Both the position numbers and the translations under genes were made by a program. A stretch of 28,681 bases of DNA. Source: an uncultured Bacilli bacterium. Lineage in GTDB: Bacteria > Bacillota_I > Bacilli_A > RF39 > UBA660. The notes under the pieces were generated by a model. That model searched no databases and was not told the DNA's origin. It worked only from the letters and a program-made list of their open reading frames with translations. Shown piece after piece: positions 1-6,787 of this stretch (position 1 is its first letter; each line of letters begins with the position of its first letter). The stretch is taken from NCBI GenBank assembly GCA_947594675.1, contig CANQEF010000004.1, forward strand, positions 1 to 28,681, written 5' to 3'.

Positions 1-1
1 A

Positions 2-1993
2 TTTCCTAATATTTTGGTAAATGGTACTACTGGTATTGCTGTTGGTATGGCGACGAATATTCCTCCACATAATTTAGGCGAAATAATTGATGGTTGTGTT
101 GCTTATATAGATAATCCTGATATAGATTTAGATGGTTTAATGAAGTATATAAAAGGTCCAGATTTTCCAACTGGAGCAATTATATTAGGCAATAGTGGAA
201 TTAGAAGAGCTTATGAGACAGGTAGAGGAACGATAACTATTCGAAGTAAGGCTCAAATTGAAGAAAAAAATGGAAAGCAATATATTATTATTGATGAAGT
301 TCCATATGGTGTTAATACATTAGAGTTAAAAAATAAAGTAGCTGAGCTTGTTCATAATAAAATTATAGATGGAATTAGTGATTATCATTCTGATTTAAAG
401 GATGGTATAAAGATAACTATAACTTTAAAAAAAGATGCTAATGCTCAGGTTGTTTTAAATAAATTGTATAAGCATACAGCTTTTCAAACGAGTTATGGTA
501 TTATTTTCTTGATGCTTGATCAAGGTGTTCCAAAAACTTTGGGATTAAAGGATATAATTGTTAAATATGTCGATTATCAAAGAGAAGTAATTTATCGAAG
601 GACAAAATTTGATTTAGATGTTGCTGAAAAGCGTGTACATATATTAGAAGGCTTAAAAATAGCTTTAGATAATATAGATGCTGTAATTAAGTTAATTCGT
701 GGATCTGAATCTGATGATGAGGCACGTGCTGGATTGATGCAAAACTTTAAATTATCAGAGATTCAAGCTAATGCTATACTTGAAATGAGGTTACGTCGTT
801 TAACTGGCTTGGAAAGAGAAAAAATAGAAAGTGAATTAAAGGAATTACTTGAGACTATAGAAGAATTAAAATCTATATTAGCTAGTGATCAGAAAATATT
901 AGAGGTTATAAAGAATGAATTACTTGAAATAAAAGCAAAATATGGTGATGAAAGACGTACAAATATTGATATGACTGCTATAGAATATATAGAAGATGAA
1001 TCATTAATTCCTGAGGAGGATATAATTGTAACATTAACTAATCGTGGATATATTAAGAGATTACGTGCTGATACATATAGAACACAAAATCGTGGTGGAG
1101 TAGGTGTTAAAGGAATGTCTACTAATGAAGAAGATTTTGCTAAGCATTTAATTTCAATGAAAACTCATGATTATATATTATTTTTCTCTAACAAGGGACG
1201 AGTATATAGAATGAAGGGTTATGAAATTCCAGAATTTTCTAGACAATCAAAAGGATTACCTATTATTAATCTATTACCATTAGATAAAGATGAAAACATT
1301 AGTTCGATAATTGATTTAAAATATAATGATGATTTTACAAAATACTTAATGTTTACTACTAAATTTGGTATTGTTAAGCGTACTGAGATAGGTGAGTTTG
1401 ATAATATTAGGAAAAGTGGAAAAATTTCTATTGTTCTTAAGGAAAATGATGAGTTAATAAGCGTTAGAAAGACTTGTGGAAAAAATGAAATTATAATTGG
1501 TGCAAGTAATGGAAGAATGGTTCGTTTTAATGAAAATGAAATTCGTTCAATGGGTAGAAGTAGTTCTGGAGTCAAAGGTATTGATCTTGATGGAAGTGTA
1601 GTTGTAGGAGCTGAGGTAGTGCAATCTGGTGAATATGTATTGATTGTAACTGAAAAAGGCTATGGAAAGAAAAGTTTAATAGATGAATATAGATTGACTC
1701 ATAGGGGCAGCAAAGGTGTTAAGGCTTATAATATTACAGAAAAAAATGGTGTAATGGTTTCTTTAAAAACCTTTAATGGTGATTTTGAAAAAGAATTGGA
1801 TGTTATTGTAGTGACAGACAATGGTGTATTTATGAAAATGCCATTGGATCAGATATCTACATTAAAAAGGGCTACTCAAGGAGTAAGACTAATTAATTTG
1901 AAAGATGAGCAATTGGTTTCAACTGTAACTATCGTAAAAAAAGAAGAAGAAATTGAAAACGAAGGAGATGTGGAATCATCTACTGATGATTAA
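2..1993 (+). CDS. gyrA: DNA gyrase subunit A, 3' part (5' end outside window)
   Basis: GyrA is the breakage-reunion subunit of gyrase, which introduces negative supercoils. The reading frame is open from base 2 and begins FPNILVNGTTGIAVGM, matching family residues around 160-180, so the N-terminal winged helix with the catalytic Tyr and the quinolone-resistance region lies off the window. What is present is the tower, a long coiled coil (LRRLTGLEREKIESELKELL region) and the C-terminal beta-pinwheel that wraps DNA. The GyrA box reads QNRGGVGVKG at 1085-1114, which favours gyrase over topoisomerase IV ParC. Repeated blade motifs follow, and the tail is acidic. The gene ends in TAA and is followed by a strong hairpin terminator. 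Position ahead of the SRP RNA and dnaX fits the origin-proximal order of Bacilli. Confidence 0.97.
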   Translation, partial: FPNILVNGTTGIAVGMATNIPPHNLGEIIDGCVAYIDNPDIDLDGLMKYIKGPDFPTGAIILGNSGIRRAYETGRGTITIRSKAQIEEKNGKQYIIIDEVPYGVNTLELKNKVAELVHNKIIDGISDYHSDLKDGIKITITLKKDANAQVVLNKLYKHTAFQTSYGIIFLMLDQGVPKTLGLKDIIVKYVDYQREVIYRRTKFDLDVAEKRVHILEGLKIALDNIDAVIKLIRGSESDDEARAGLMQNFKLSEIQANAILEMRLRRLTGLEREKIESELKELLETIEELKSILASDQKILEVIKNELLEIKAKYGDERRTNIDMTAIEYIEDESLIPEEDIIVTLTNRGYIKRLRADTYRTQNRGGVGVKGMSTNEEDFAKHLISMKTHDYILFFSNKGRVYRMKGYEIPEFSRQSKGLPIINLLPLDKDENISSIIDLKYNDDFTKYLMFTTKFGIVKRTEIGEFDNIRKSGKISIVLKENDELISVRKTCGKNEIIIGASNGRMVRFNENEIRSMGRSSSGVKGIDLDGSVVVGAEVVQSGEYVLIVTEKGYGKKSLIDEYRLTHRGSKGVKAYNITEKNGVMVSLKTFNGDFEKELDVIVVTDNGVFMKMPLDQISTLKRATQGVRLINLKDEQLVSTVTIVKKEEEIENEGDVESSTDD

Positions 1994-2024
1994 AATAAAA
2001 TAGAATTTATTTGTATAAAAAGGT

Positions 2025-2054
2025 AAAGATAATTTTTAATAATTATCTTTTTTT
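2025..2054 (+). terminator. Rho-independent terminator of gyrA
   Basis: A perfect 10-bp inverted repeat, AAAGATAATT (2025-2034) and AATTATCTTT (2041-2050), with a 6-nt loop and a continuing T run. It lies 32 bases after the gyrA stop. The stem is AT-rich, as the host base composition predicts. Confidence 0.8.
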
Positions 2055-2210
2055 GTCTATTTTTGTAATCTTTTATGTAAACTTTTGTCTGTGGATATTT
2101 TTTCTGAAATAGATTAGTAAAAAAATTATACTTTTAAAAATGTTAGAATCTTTTTGTGGAAATATTTATAATATGAGGGAATGCTTTGTCTAAACTAATA
2201 AATTTTAAAT
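2055..2210. other. Gene-free AT-rich spacer between gyrA terminator and Noc/parS sites
   Basis: No credible reading frame on either strand. It contains one near-consensus DnaA-box-like 9-mer, TGTGGATAT at 2090-2098 (one mismatch to the complement of TTATCCACA), and a weaker one at 2155-2163 (TGTGGAAAT). A TATAAT at 2167-2172 has no good -35 partner and no gene downstream. Two weak boxes do not make an origin, so I see nothing else assignable here. Confidence 0.5.
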
Positions 2211-2217
2211 AAAAAAT

Positions 2218-2231
2218 ATTTCCCGGGAAAT
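2218..2231. promoter_or_regulatory. Noc-binding site (NBS) 1, perfect palindrome
   Basis: ATTTCCCGGGAAAT is identical to the Noc-binding palindrome known from Bacillus subtilis, where the ParB paralogue Noc loads onto DNA and prevents division over the nucleoid. The symmetry extends one base on each side (2217-2232). It lies 20 bp upstream of a perfect parS. The noc gene itself is not in this window, so function here is inferred. Confidence 0.85.
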
Positions 2232-2251
2232 AATTTAAAGAAATAATAAGA

Positions 2252-2267
2252 TGTTTCACGTGGAACA
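2252..2267. promoter_or_regulatory. parS: parS, ParB/Spo0J-binding site
   Basis: TGTTTCACGTGGAACA reads on the other strand as TGTTCCACGTGAAACA, a perfect match to the parS consensus. ParB (Spo0J) loads here as a CTP-dependent clamp and recruits ParA and SMC to organise and segregate the origin region. Placement in an intergenic region beside gyrA fits the usual clustering of parS near the origin. This is the only CACGTG-centred site I found in the window. Confidence 0.9.
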
Positions 2268-2303
2268 TAAAGGTTAATAATAGATTTTAAAATAGATAAG
2301 AAT

Positions 2304-2317
2304 ATTTCCCGGGAAAT
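2304..2317. promoter_or_regulatory. Noc-binding site (NBS) 2, perfect palindrome
   Basis: A second exact ATTTCCCGGGAAAT, 86 bp after the first and embedded in the second copy of the repeat unit. The flanks match those of copy 1 (AAT before, AATTTAA after). Confidence 0.85.
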
Positions 2318-2337
2318 AATTTAATGAAATAGTAAGG

Positions 2338-2352
2338 TGTTTCACGAAAACA
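2338..2352. promoter_or_regulatory. Degenerate parS-like half site
   Basis: TGTTTCACGAAAACA keeps the left half TGTTTCACG of parS but has lost the central TG dyad by a one-base deletion and substitution. It sits 34 bp (start to start) after NBS 2, as parS does after NBS 1. It is probably a decayed duplicate with weak or no ParB affinity. Confidence 0.5.
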
Positions 2353-2376
2353 TAAATGATAGTAATAAATAAAAAT

Positions 2377-2390
2377 ATTTCTCAGTAAAT
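2377..2390. promoter_or_regulatory. Degenerate Noc-site copy
   Basis: ATTTCTCAGTAAAT differs from the Noc palindrome at three core positions but keeps both outer arms and the same flanks (AAT before, AATTAATGAAAT after). It is the third, decayed copy of the repeat. Confidence 0.45.
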
Positions 2391-2439
2391 AATTAATGAA
2401 ATTAATAAAGAAATAACTAAAATTCTTTTAGAAATTTAT

Positions 2440-2468
2440 TTTACTTTTTTTAATCATTGTAATAAAAT
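2440..2468 (+). promoter_or_regulatory. Housekeeping promoter of the SRP RNA gene
   Basis: A -35-like TTTACT (2440-2445) and a -10 TAAAAT (2463-2468) are separated by 17 bp. This places the start about 6-7 bases later, exactly where the SRP RNA helix begins. Confidence 0.55.
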
Positions 2469-2473
2469 AGTTT

Positions 2474-2547
2474 TGTGCAATGAAAGTGATTGAAATAGGT
2501 CAGGATTGGAAAATAGCAGCCTTAAGATCCTCCTTTCATGTGCACTT
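2474..2547 (+). ncRNA. ffs: Small signal recognition particle RNA (4.5S type)
   Basis: The conserved SRP domain is visible: GGTCAGG at 2499-2505, GGAA in the apical tetraloop region at 2508-2511 and AGCAGCC at 2515-2521, as in helix 8 of bacterial SRP RNA that binds Ffh. The ends pair: GTGCA-ATGAAAG (2475-2486) with CTTTCAT-GTGCAC (2533-2545), leaving one bulge, and the T run from 2546 completes an intrinsic terminator. At about 75 nt it is the short 4.5S form and lacks the Alu domain found in Bacillus 6S-type scRNA. In Bacillus the gene lies between tadA and dnaX; here it precedes tadA. Confidence 0.88.
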
Positions 2548-2567
2548 TTTATTTTGGAGTGATTATT

Positions 2568-3011
2568 ATGGATGAAAAGTATATGAATATGGCATTTAAA
2601 GAGGCGGAAAAAGCTATAAATGTTAATGAGATTCCAATTGGTGCAGTAATTGTAAAAAATAATAAAGTAATAGCTAAAGCTTATAATACTAAGGAAAAAA
2701 ATAAAAATGTTATTTGTCATGCTGAAATTTTAGCTATTTGTAAAGCATCTAAAGTTTTAGATAATTGGCGTTTGGATGATTGTGATATTTATGTTACCCT
2801 AGATCCTTGCCCTATGTGCGCTAGTGCCATAAAGCAGTCTAGGATAAAAAATGTTTATTCTGCTTTAGAAAATTTAAATCCTGAAAATTTAGAAATAATT
2901 CAAAATATTTTTCAATCTAATGATATTAATGCATCTATAAATTTTTCTTCAAATTTGGCTATTGATAAATCTAGGATATTGCTGCAAGATTTTTTTAAAA
3001 ATAAGCGTTAA
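2568..3011 (+). CDS. tadA: tRNA-specific adenosine deaminase TadA
   Basis: TadA deaminates A34 to inosine in tRNA-Arg(ACG), allowing wobble decoding. The protein is 147 aa from ATG 2568, which follows a GGAGTG Shine-Dalgarno; an in-frame ATG at 2538 lies inside the SRP RNA and is rejected. The zinc cytidine/deoxycytidylate deaminase motifs are complete: HAE (H51, E53 as proton shuttle) and PCPMC (C81, C84). The C-terminal third is more divergent than in Bacillus, but length is close to the usual 150-165 aa. It stands between the SRP RNA and dnaX, the expected neighbourhood. Confidence 0.93.
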   Translation: MDEKYMNMAFKEAEKAINVNEIPIGAVIVKNNKVIAKAYNTKEKNKNVICHAEILAICKASKVLDNWRLDDCDIYVTLDPCPMCASAIKQSRIKNVYSALENLNPENLEIIQNIFQSNDINASINFSSNLAIDKSRILLQDFFKNKR

Positions 3012-3035
3012 ATGACTATCTATTTATGTTATAAT
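3008..3035 (+). promoter_or_regulatory. Extended -10 promoter for dnaX operon
   Basis: TGTTATAAT (3027-3035) is a consensus TATAAT with an upstream TGN extension. The -35 is poor (TTAAAT 3008-3013, 16-bp spacer), as is typical for extended -10 promoters. It lies 23 bases ahead of the dnaX start. Confidence 0.6.
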
Positions 3036-3057
3036 TTTTTTAGAGGGAGGTTTAATT

Positions 3058-4770
3058 ATGTATCAAGCTCTTTATAGGAAATATAGACCTAATGATTTTA
3101 ATTCTGTTGTTGGTCAGGAAAGTGTTGTAAAGACACTCAAGAATTCTATTATTAATCATACCTTTACTCATGCTTATATGTTTTTTGGTTCTAGGGGTAC
3201 TGGAAAAACTACAATTTCAAAGATTTTTGCGAGAAGTATTAATTGTTTAAATCCTGTTGATGGAATTGCTTGTGGTAAATGTGAAAATTGTTTGGAATCT
3301 TCTAAAAATTCTTGTGTTGATATTATTGAAATTGATGCTGCTTCAAATAATGGAGTTGACGAAATTAGGGAATTAAAAAGTAAAGTTTCTTTGGTTCCTG
3401 CTCAATTGAAATATAAAGTTTACATTATAGATGAAGTGCATATGTTGTCTATAGGTGCATTTAATGCTTTATTAAAAACTTTGGAAGAACCTCCTGAACA
3501 CGTTGTTTTTATATTAGCAACTACAGATCCTCAAAAAGTTCCAGAAACTATTATTTCTAGATGTCAGTGCTTTTCTTTTAAAAGAATATCTTCTGAAAAA
3601 ATTGTAGAACGTCTAAAATATGTCTGTGAAAAAGAAAAAATAGTTGTTGATAACGATGTTTTGAATGAAATTGCATTTAACTCTGAAGGTGGGCTACGTG
3701 ATGCTTTGGGTATGCTTGATAAATTAGCATCTTTTTCCTCTTCAAAAATTACTGTGGATGATTTTTATGAATTGAATGGTATGATAACAAAAAGTGATTT
3801 GGATAATTTTTATTCTGCTTTATTTAGTTTTGATATATCAAGTGTATTAAATCAAATTAATAACTATAATATTTTGGGTAAAAATTTAATTCAGATTCTA
3901 TCTCAAATGATGTTTAGTTTAAGAAATATGGTTGTGGATTTTTATGTTAATGATAAAAAAATTGTTTATAAAATAAATTTAGTTGAGGATTTTATTAATT
4001 TGATAAACGAAAAAATGTTCGATATAAAAAAATCTGGTAATCCTAAAGTATTTATTGAAATGCTTTTAATTAAGTTTATAAATGATTATAATACAAATAA
4101 TAATGATTATGTTGTTGAAAAAAATGAAATTACAGATAATAACGTTTATTCAGGTAACACGATTACTAATGATATTTCTAATAACGATAATAGCCTCCTT
4201 CCTGATACTAATTTAATTATTAATGTTAATGTTGAAGAAAAAGTAGATGAAGAAGATTTAAAAAATATTTCCCGGGAAATAATTTCTGAGGTTTTACCTA
4301 TAAAAAATATTACTGATATTATGGATGCTAGGGTAAATAATGTTTTGGCAATGGCGGATAAAAATATTTTAAAAATGGAGATACAAAAATTTGAATTACT
4401 AAATAATTATACTTTTGATCAAGAAATAGGTTATTTGGTATGTAGTTTACTTGACGCTAAGTTGAGGGCTGCTAGTGAGAGTAGCATTATATTAAGTTAT
4501 GAATATGAATCTAATGTTAGGCAAAATTTAATTAATATTCATAAAATTATTGATGTTTATAATAAAATTACTAATTCTAATAAAACTATTGCTATTATAA
4601 GTGATGAGCAATGGAATAAGGAAAAAGAAAAGTATATTTTGGCTTTAAAGGAAGGTAAAAAGTATAAAATTGTTAAAGAACCAGAAGAATTGTTTGAAGA
4701 ACAAGAAAAAAATGATATAATTAGTAGTAGTGTTGTAGATTTATTTGGAGACATTGTTGAAATTGAATAG
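3058..4770 (+). CDS. dnaX: DNA polymerase III subunit gamma/tau
   Basis: DnaX is the ATP-driven clamp-loader subunit that opens and loads the beta clamp. At 570 aa it has tau-like length. Visible motifs are Walker A GSRGTGKT (44-51), the four-Cys zinc site C63/C72/C75/C78, DEVH (125-128), sensor ATTDPQ and the SRC motif (167-169). Residues after about 360 form an Asn/Asp-rich linker and a divergent domain IV/V for DnaB and polymerase contact. A GAGGGAGG Shine-Dalgarno precedes ATG 3058. The linker codons NISRE (4264-4278) also spell a perfect Noc-binding palindrome, immediately preceded by A AAA AAT, a possible -1 slippery heptamer that would give a gamma-sized product. The ybaB gene follows with its SD overlapping the stop. 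Confidence 0.96.
   Translation: MYQALYRKYRPNDFNSVVGQESVVKTLKNSIINHTFTHAYMFFGSRGTGKTTISKIFARSINCLNPVDGIACGKCENCLESSKNSCVDIIEIDAASNNGVDEIRELKSKVSLVPAQLKYKVYIIDEVHMLSIGAFNALLKTLEEPPEHVVFILATTDPQKVPETIISRCQCFSFKRISSEKIVERLKYVCEKEKIVVDNDVLNEIAFNSEGGLRDALGMLDKLASFSSSKITVDDFYELNGMITKSDLDNFYSALFSFDISSVLNQINNYNILGKNLIQILSQMMFSLRNMVVDFYVNDKKIVYKINLVEDFINLINEKMFDIKKSGNPKVFIEMLLIKFINDYNTNNNDYVVEKNEITDNNVYSGNTITNDISNNDNSLLPDTNLIINVNVEEKVDEEDLKNISREIISEVLPIKNITDIMDARVNNVLAMADKNILKMEIQKFELLNNYTFDQEIGYLVCSLLDAKLRAASESSIILSYEYESNVRQNLINIHKIIDVYNKITNSNKTIAIISDEQWNKEKEKYILALKEGKKYKIVKEPEELFEEQEKNDIISSSVVDLFGDIVEIE
4267..4280. promoter_or_regulatory. Noc-binding site inside dnaX, perfect palindrome
   Basis: An exact ATTTCCCGGGAAAT with the same flanks (AAAAAT before, AATTT after) as the intergenic copies, but embedded in the dnaX linker reading frame. 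This is a tolerant, poorly conserved part of the protein, so a DNA-level constraint is plausible. Noc sites inside genes are known from Bacillus. Confidence 0.75.
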
Positions 4771-4782
4771 GAGGAAATGATT

Positions 4783-5076
4783 ATGAATATGCAAGCTATG
4801 TTAAAGCAAGCTCAGGCTTTACAAAAAGATATGTTGAAGATAAAGGAAGAAATTGACAAAACAGAATTTTTGGGTGAAAGTTCATTTGTAAAAGTAACAG
4901 TTTTAGGTGATAAATCTTTAAAAAAAGTTGAAATAAGTGCAGATAGTTTAGATAAAGATGACATCGAGGCTCTTCAAGATATGTTGGTTGTTGCTATTAA
5001 TGATGCTAATAGAAAGATAGATCAAGAAACTGAAAAGAAAATGGGAAAATTTGGTAATATACCAGGTTTATTTTAG
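4783..5076 (+). CDS. ybaB: YbaB/EbfC nucleoid-associated protein
   Basis: A 97-aa YbaB/EbfC family protein: a homodimeric DNA-binding factor encoded between dnaX and recR in most bacteria. It has the expected N-terminal amphipathic helix rich in Met, Gln and Lys (MNMQAMLKQAQALQKDM) and the conserved middle VTVLGDKSLKKVEI. The start is placed at ATG 4783 because AGGAGG (4769-4774) is 8 bases away, whereas the in-frame ATG at 4777 is only 2 bases from it. The precise cellular role of this family is not settled. It is almost certainly co-transcribed with dnaX and recR. Confidence 0.92.
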   Translation: MNMQAMLKQAQALQKDMLKIKEEIDKTEFLGESSFVKVTVLGDKSLKKVEISADSLDKDDIEALQDMLVVAINDANRKIDQETEKKMGKFGNIPGLF

Positions 5077-5084
5077 TAAATTGT

Positions 5085-5681
5085 ATGTATCCTGAAAGTA
5101 TTAGAAATTTAATTGAATCTTTTAAATATTTACCAGGTATAGGTGAAAAAACTGCAGAACGATTAGCTTTTTCTGTTATGGATTTAGAAGATGAGCAAGT
5201 TGATTTATTTAAAGAAAGTTTATCTAATGTTAAAATAAAAATTCATAAGTGTAAAAAGTGTAATTCGTTGACAGAGGATGATTTATGTTATATTTGCAAG
5301 GATTTAACTCGTTCTGGTGATGTTTTGTGTGTTGTTGAAGATACTAGAAGTGTTATATTGTTTGAGAAATTGGGAGTTTTTCATGGAAAATATCATGTTT
5401 TGAATGGTTTAATTTCTCCACTGGATGGTGTTAATCCTGAAGATATTGGTTTAGATGTATTATTGGATAGAATTTCAAATGAAAAATTTAAGGAAATAAT
5501 TTTTGCTTTTAAACCAAGTATTGAAGGTGAGACTACAGCATTATATATAAAAAAAATTCTTGATGATATGAATTTGAAAATTACGCGATTAGCAAGTGGT
5601 GTTCCTATGGGTGCTGATATGGAATATTTAGATAGTTTAACTTTAGAGAGGGCTATTAATGATAGAAAAGAAATAGAATAA
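5085..5681 (+). CDS. recR: Recombination protein RecR
   Basis: RecR acts with RecO (and RecF) to load RecA at gaps. The 198-aa length is exactly family-typical. Visible parts are the helix-hairpin-helix KYLPGIGEKTAERLAF (14-29), the four-Cys zinc finger C56/C59/C68/C71, a Toprim domain starting near residue 79 (LCVVEDTRSV) and the C-terminal LASGVPMGADMEYLD Walker-like segment. It begins 8 bases after ybaB. I see no proper Shine-Dalgarno before ATG 5085, so translation probably depends on coupling to ybaB. Confidence 0.96.
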   Translation: MYPESIRNLIESFKYLPGIGEKTAERLAFSVMDLEDEQVDLFKESLSNVKIKIHKCKKCNSLTEDDLCYICKDLTRSGDVLCVVEDTRSVILFEKLGVFHGKYHVLNGLISPLDGVNPEDIGLDVLLDRISNEKFKEIIFAFKPSIEGETTALYIKKILDDMNLKITRLASGVPMGADMEYLDSLTLERAINDRKEIE

Positions 5682-5736
5682 ATAAAAATATTTTTCATAC
5701 TTTATATTAAAAGATTATAAAAGGAGAAATTAAAGT

Positions 5737-5922
5737 ATGAGTAAGATATTTTATATTATTAAAAGATTTATTCTTAGTGCATTTGTATTGTATGGCTATA
5801 ATTTATTTGCAGTTAATTTTAATATGATTATTCCTATGAATTTTATTACATTAATTTTTTTATTCTTTTTGGGAGCTCCTGGTTTAGTTGCATTGGTTTT
5901 ATTTAAATTAATATTATTATGA
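5737..5922 (+). CDS. bofA: BofA-family sporulation membrane protein
   Basis: A 61-aa protein with two hydrophobic segments (about 8-27 and 35-60). The second half, PMNFITLIFLFFLGAPGLVA, matches the BofA signature (PxNxxTxxxxxxLGxPGxxxL). In Bacillus BofA holds the SpoIVFA/SpoIVFB protease complex in the outer forespore membrane inactive until pro-sigma-K processing is due. Gene order recR-(yaaL)-bofA is the Bacillus order with yaaL lost. It is shorter than Bacillus BofA (87 aa), lacking part of the N-terminal membrane region. AAGGAGA lies upstream of ATG 5737. The family call rests on the motif plus synteny. Confidence 0.8.
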   Translation: MSKIFYIIKRFILSAFVLYGYNLFAVNFNMIIPMNFITLIFLFFLGAPGLVALVLFKLILL

Positions 5923-5932
5923 GGTAGATAAT

Positions 5933-6787
5933 GTGGTAAAGCAGTCAAAAATAAGAGAAAAATTTTTTGAATTAGTTGATAAATTTATTAAAAATGAAAA
6001 ACTTTCTCATTCTTATTTAATCGAGCTTAATAATTATGAGGAAGATTTTTTGGATGTATTACAATTTGTAAAAATGATATTTTGTAATTGTACTAGAAAT
6101 GATTTAAGTAATGAAAATATGATTTGTCGTTTGATTGATTCTTCTAATTATCCTGATTTAAAAATTATTGAAGCTGATGGCCAGTGGATTAAAAAAAATC
6201 AATTAATTGAGTTAATGGATGATTTTCATAATAAGTCTTTATTTGGAAATAGAAGAGTTTATATTATAAAAGAAACGGAAAAATTGAATACTTCTTCTGC
6301 TAATACTATTTTAAAATTTTTAGAAGAGCCTGAGGATGGTATAATTGCTATTTTGTTGACTAAAAATAGATTTCAAGTTATTGATACTATTTTGTCTAGG
6401 TGTCAAATTTTGAATTTATCTGGTGATTTTGATTTTGTTGAAGGTAATGATGATTCTAAATTACTTTTAACTTATATTTTGCAAAAGAAAGATTTGTTTA
6501 TTAATTATAATAGGATTATAAATGATATTATTCCTGATAAAAATGTTGCTAAGAAGTATTTTGATAATATTAACTATTATATTTTGCAATATATAAATTA
6601 TATTTCTAATAAAAACTATGAATGTTCAGAAGAAATTATTAGTATCTTTAAAAATGTTGATGCTGGTTGTCTAGCTAATATTCTTGCAATAATAGAAGAA
6701 GAAATTTCAAAATTAGAATATAATATAAATTATAAACTTTGGGTTGATTCCTTGTTTGCTAGAATTATTTTAGGAGGTAATTTATGA
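5933..6787 (+). CDS. holB: DNA polymerase III subunit delta'
   Basis: Delta' is the non-catalytic AAA+ subunit of the clamp loader that works with DnaX. The protein is 284 aa, a little short (Bacillus about 329). It keeps KLSHSYLIE, a degenerate nucleotide site without GxxGxGKT (expected for delta'), NTILKFLEEPEDG and the SRC motif in ILSRCQIL. The zinc site is reduced to FCNC...C. The start is GTG 5933 with GAGGT 7-8 bases upstream; the overlapping ATG at 5931 is out of frame and hits a stop at once. It overlaps ricT by four bases (ATGA). Confidence 0.92.
   Translation: MVKQSKIREKFFELVDKFIKNEKLSHSYLIELNNYEEDFLDVLQFVKMIFCNCTRNDLSNENMICRLIDSSNYPDLKIIEADGQWIKKNQLIELMDDFHNKSLFGNRRVYIIKETEKLNTSSANTILKFLEEPEDGIIAILLTKNRFQVIDTILSRCQILNLSGDFDFVEGNDDSKLLLTYILQKKDLFINYNRIINDIIPDKNVAKKYFDNINYYILQYINYISNKNYECSEEIISIFKNVDAGCLANILAIIEEEISKLEYNINYKLWVDSLFARIILGGNL

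Larger units (their letters stand above)
2211..2400. repeat. Tandemly repeated Noc-site/parS composite (three decaying units)
   Basis: Three diverged direct repeats begin near 2211, 2301 and 2373. Units 1 and 2 each carry a Noc-type palindrome followed, at the same start-to-start distance of 34 bp, by a parS-type sequence. Unit 1 has both sites perfect. Unit 2 has a perfect Noc site and a damaged parS. Unit 3 has only a damaged Noc site. Sequence between the sites (AATTTAAAGAAATAATAAG against AATTTAATGAAATAGTAAG) is also conserved, so this is a duplication rather than independent sites. Noc sites 1 and 2 are 86 bp apart, and sites 2 and 3 are 73 bp apart. Confidence 0.8.

Noticed and set aside
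1219..1575. Minus-strand open frame opposite gyrA
   Set aside because: Antisense shadow of a strongly conserved gene; no ribosome site and no recognisable protein. The same holds for the other minus-strand frames in the window (for example 4557-4754, 5393-5698, 11580-11801, 13796-14014, 18551-18775, 25077-25283).
2055..2210. Replication origin (oriC) between gyrA and the SRP RNA gene
   Set aside because: Only one DnaA-box-like 9-mer with one mismatch and one weaker one; no box cluster, no dnaA or dnaN in the window. Origin proximity is suggested by parS and gene order, not by an origin here.
2538..2567. Upstream in-frame ATG as the tadA start
   Set aside because: It lies in the 3' helix of the SRP RNA and lacks a Shine-Dalgarno; ATG 2568 has one and matches family N-termini.
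5690..5722. Sigma-E promoter for bofA
   Set aside because: A fair -35 (TCATACT at 5695) has no CATA-like -10 at 13-15 bp; only three of eight positions match.
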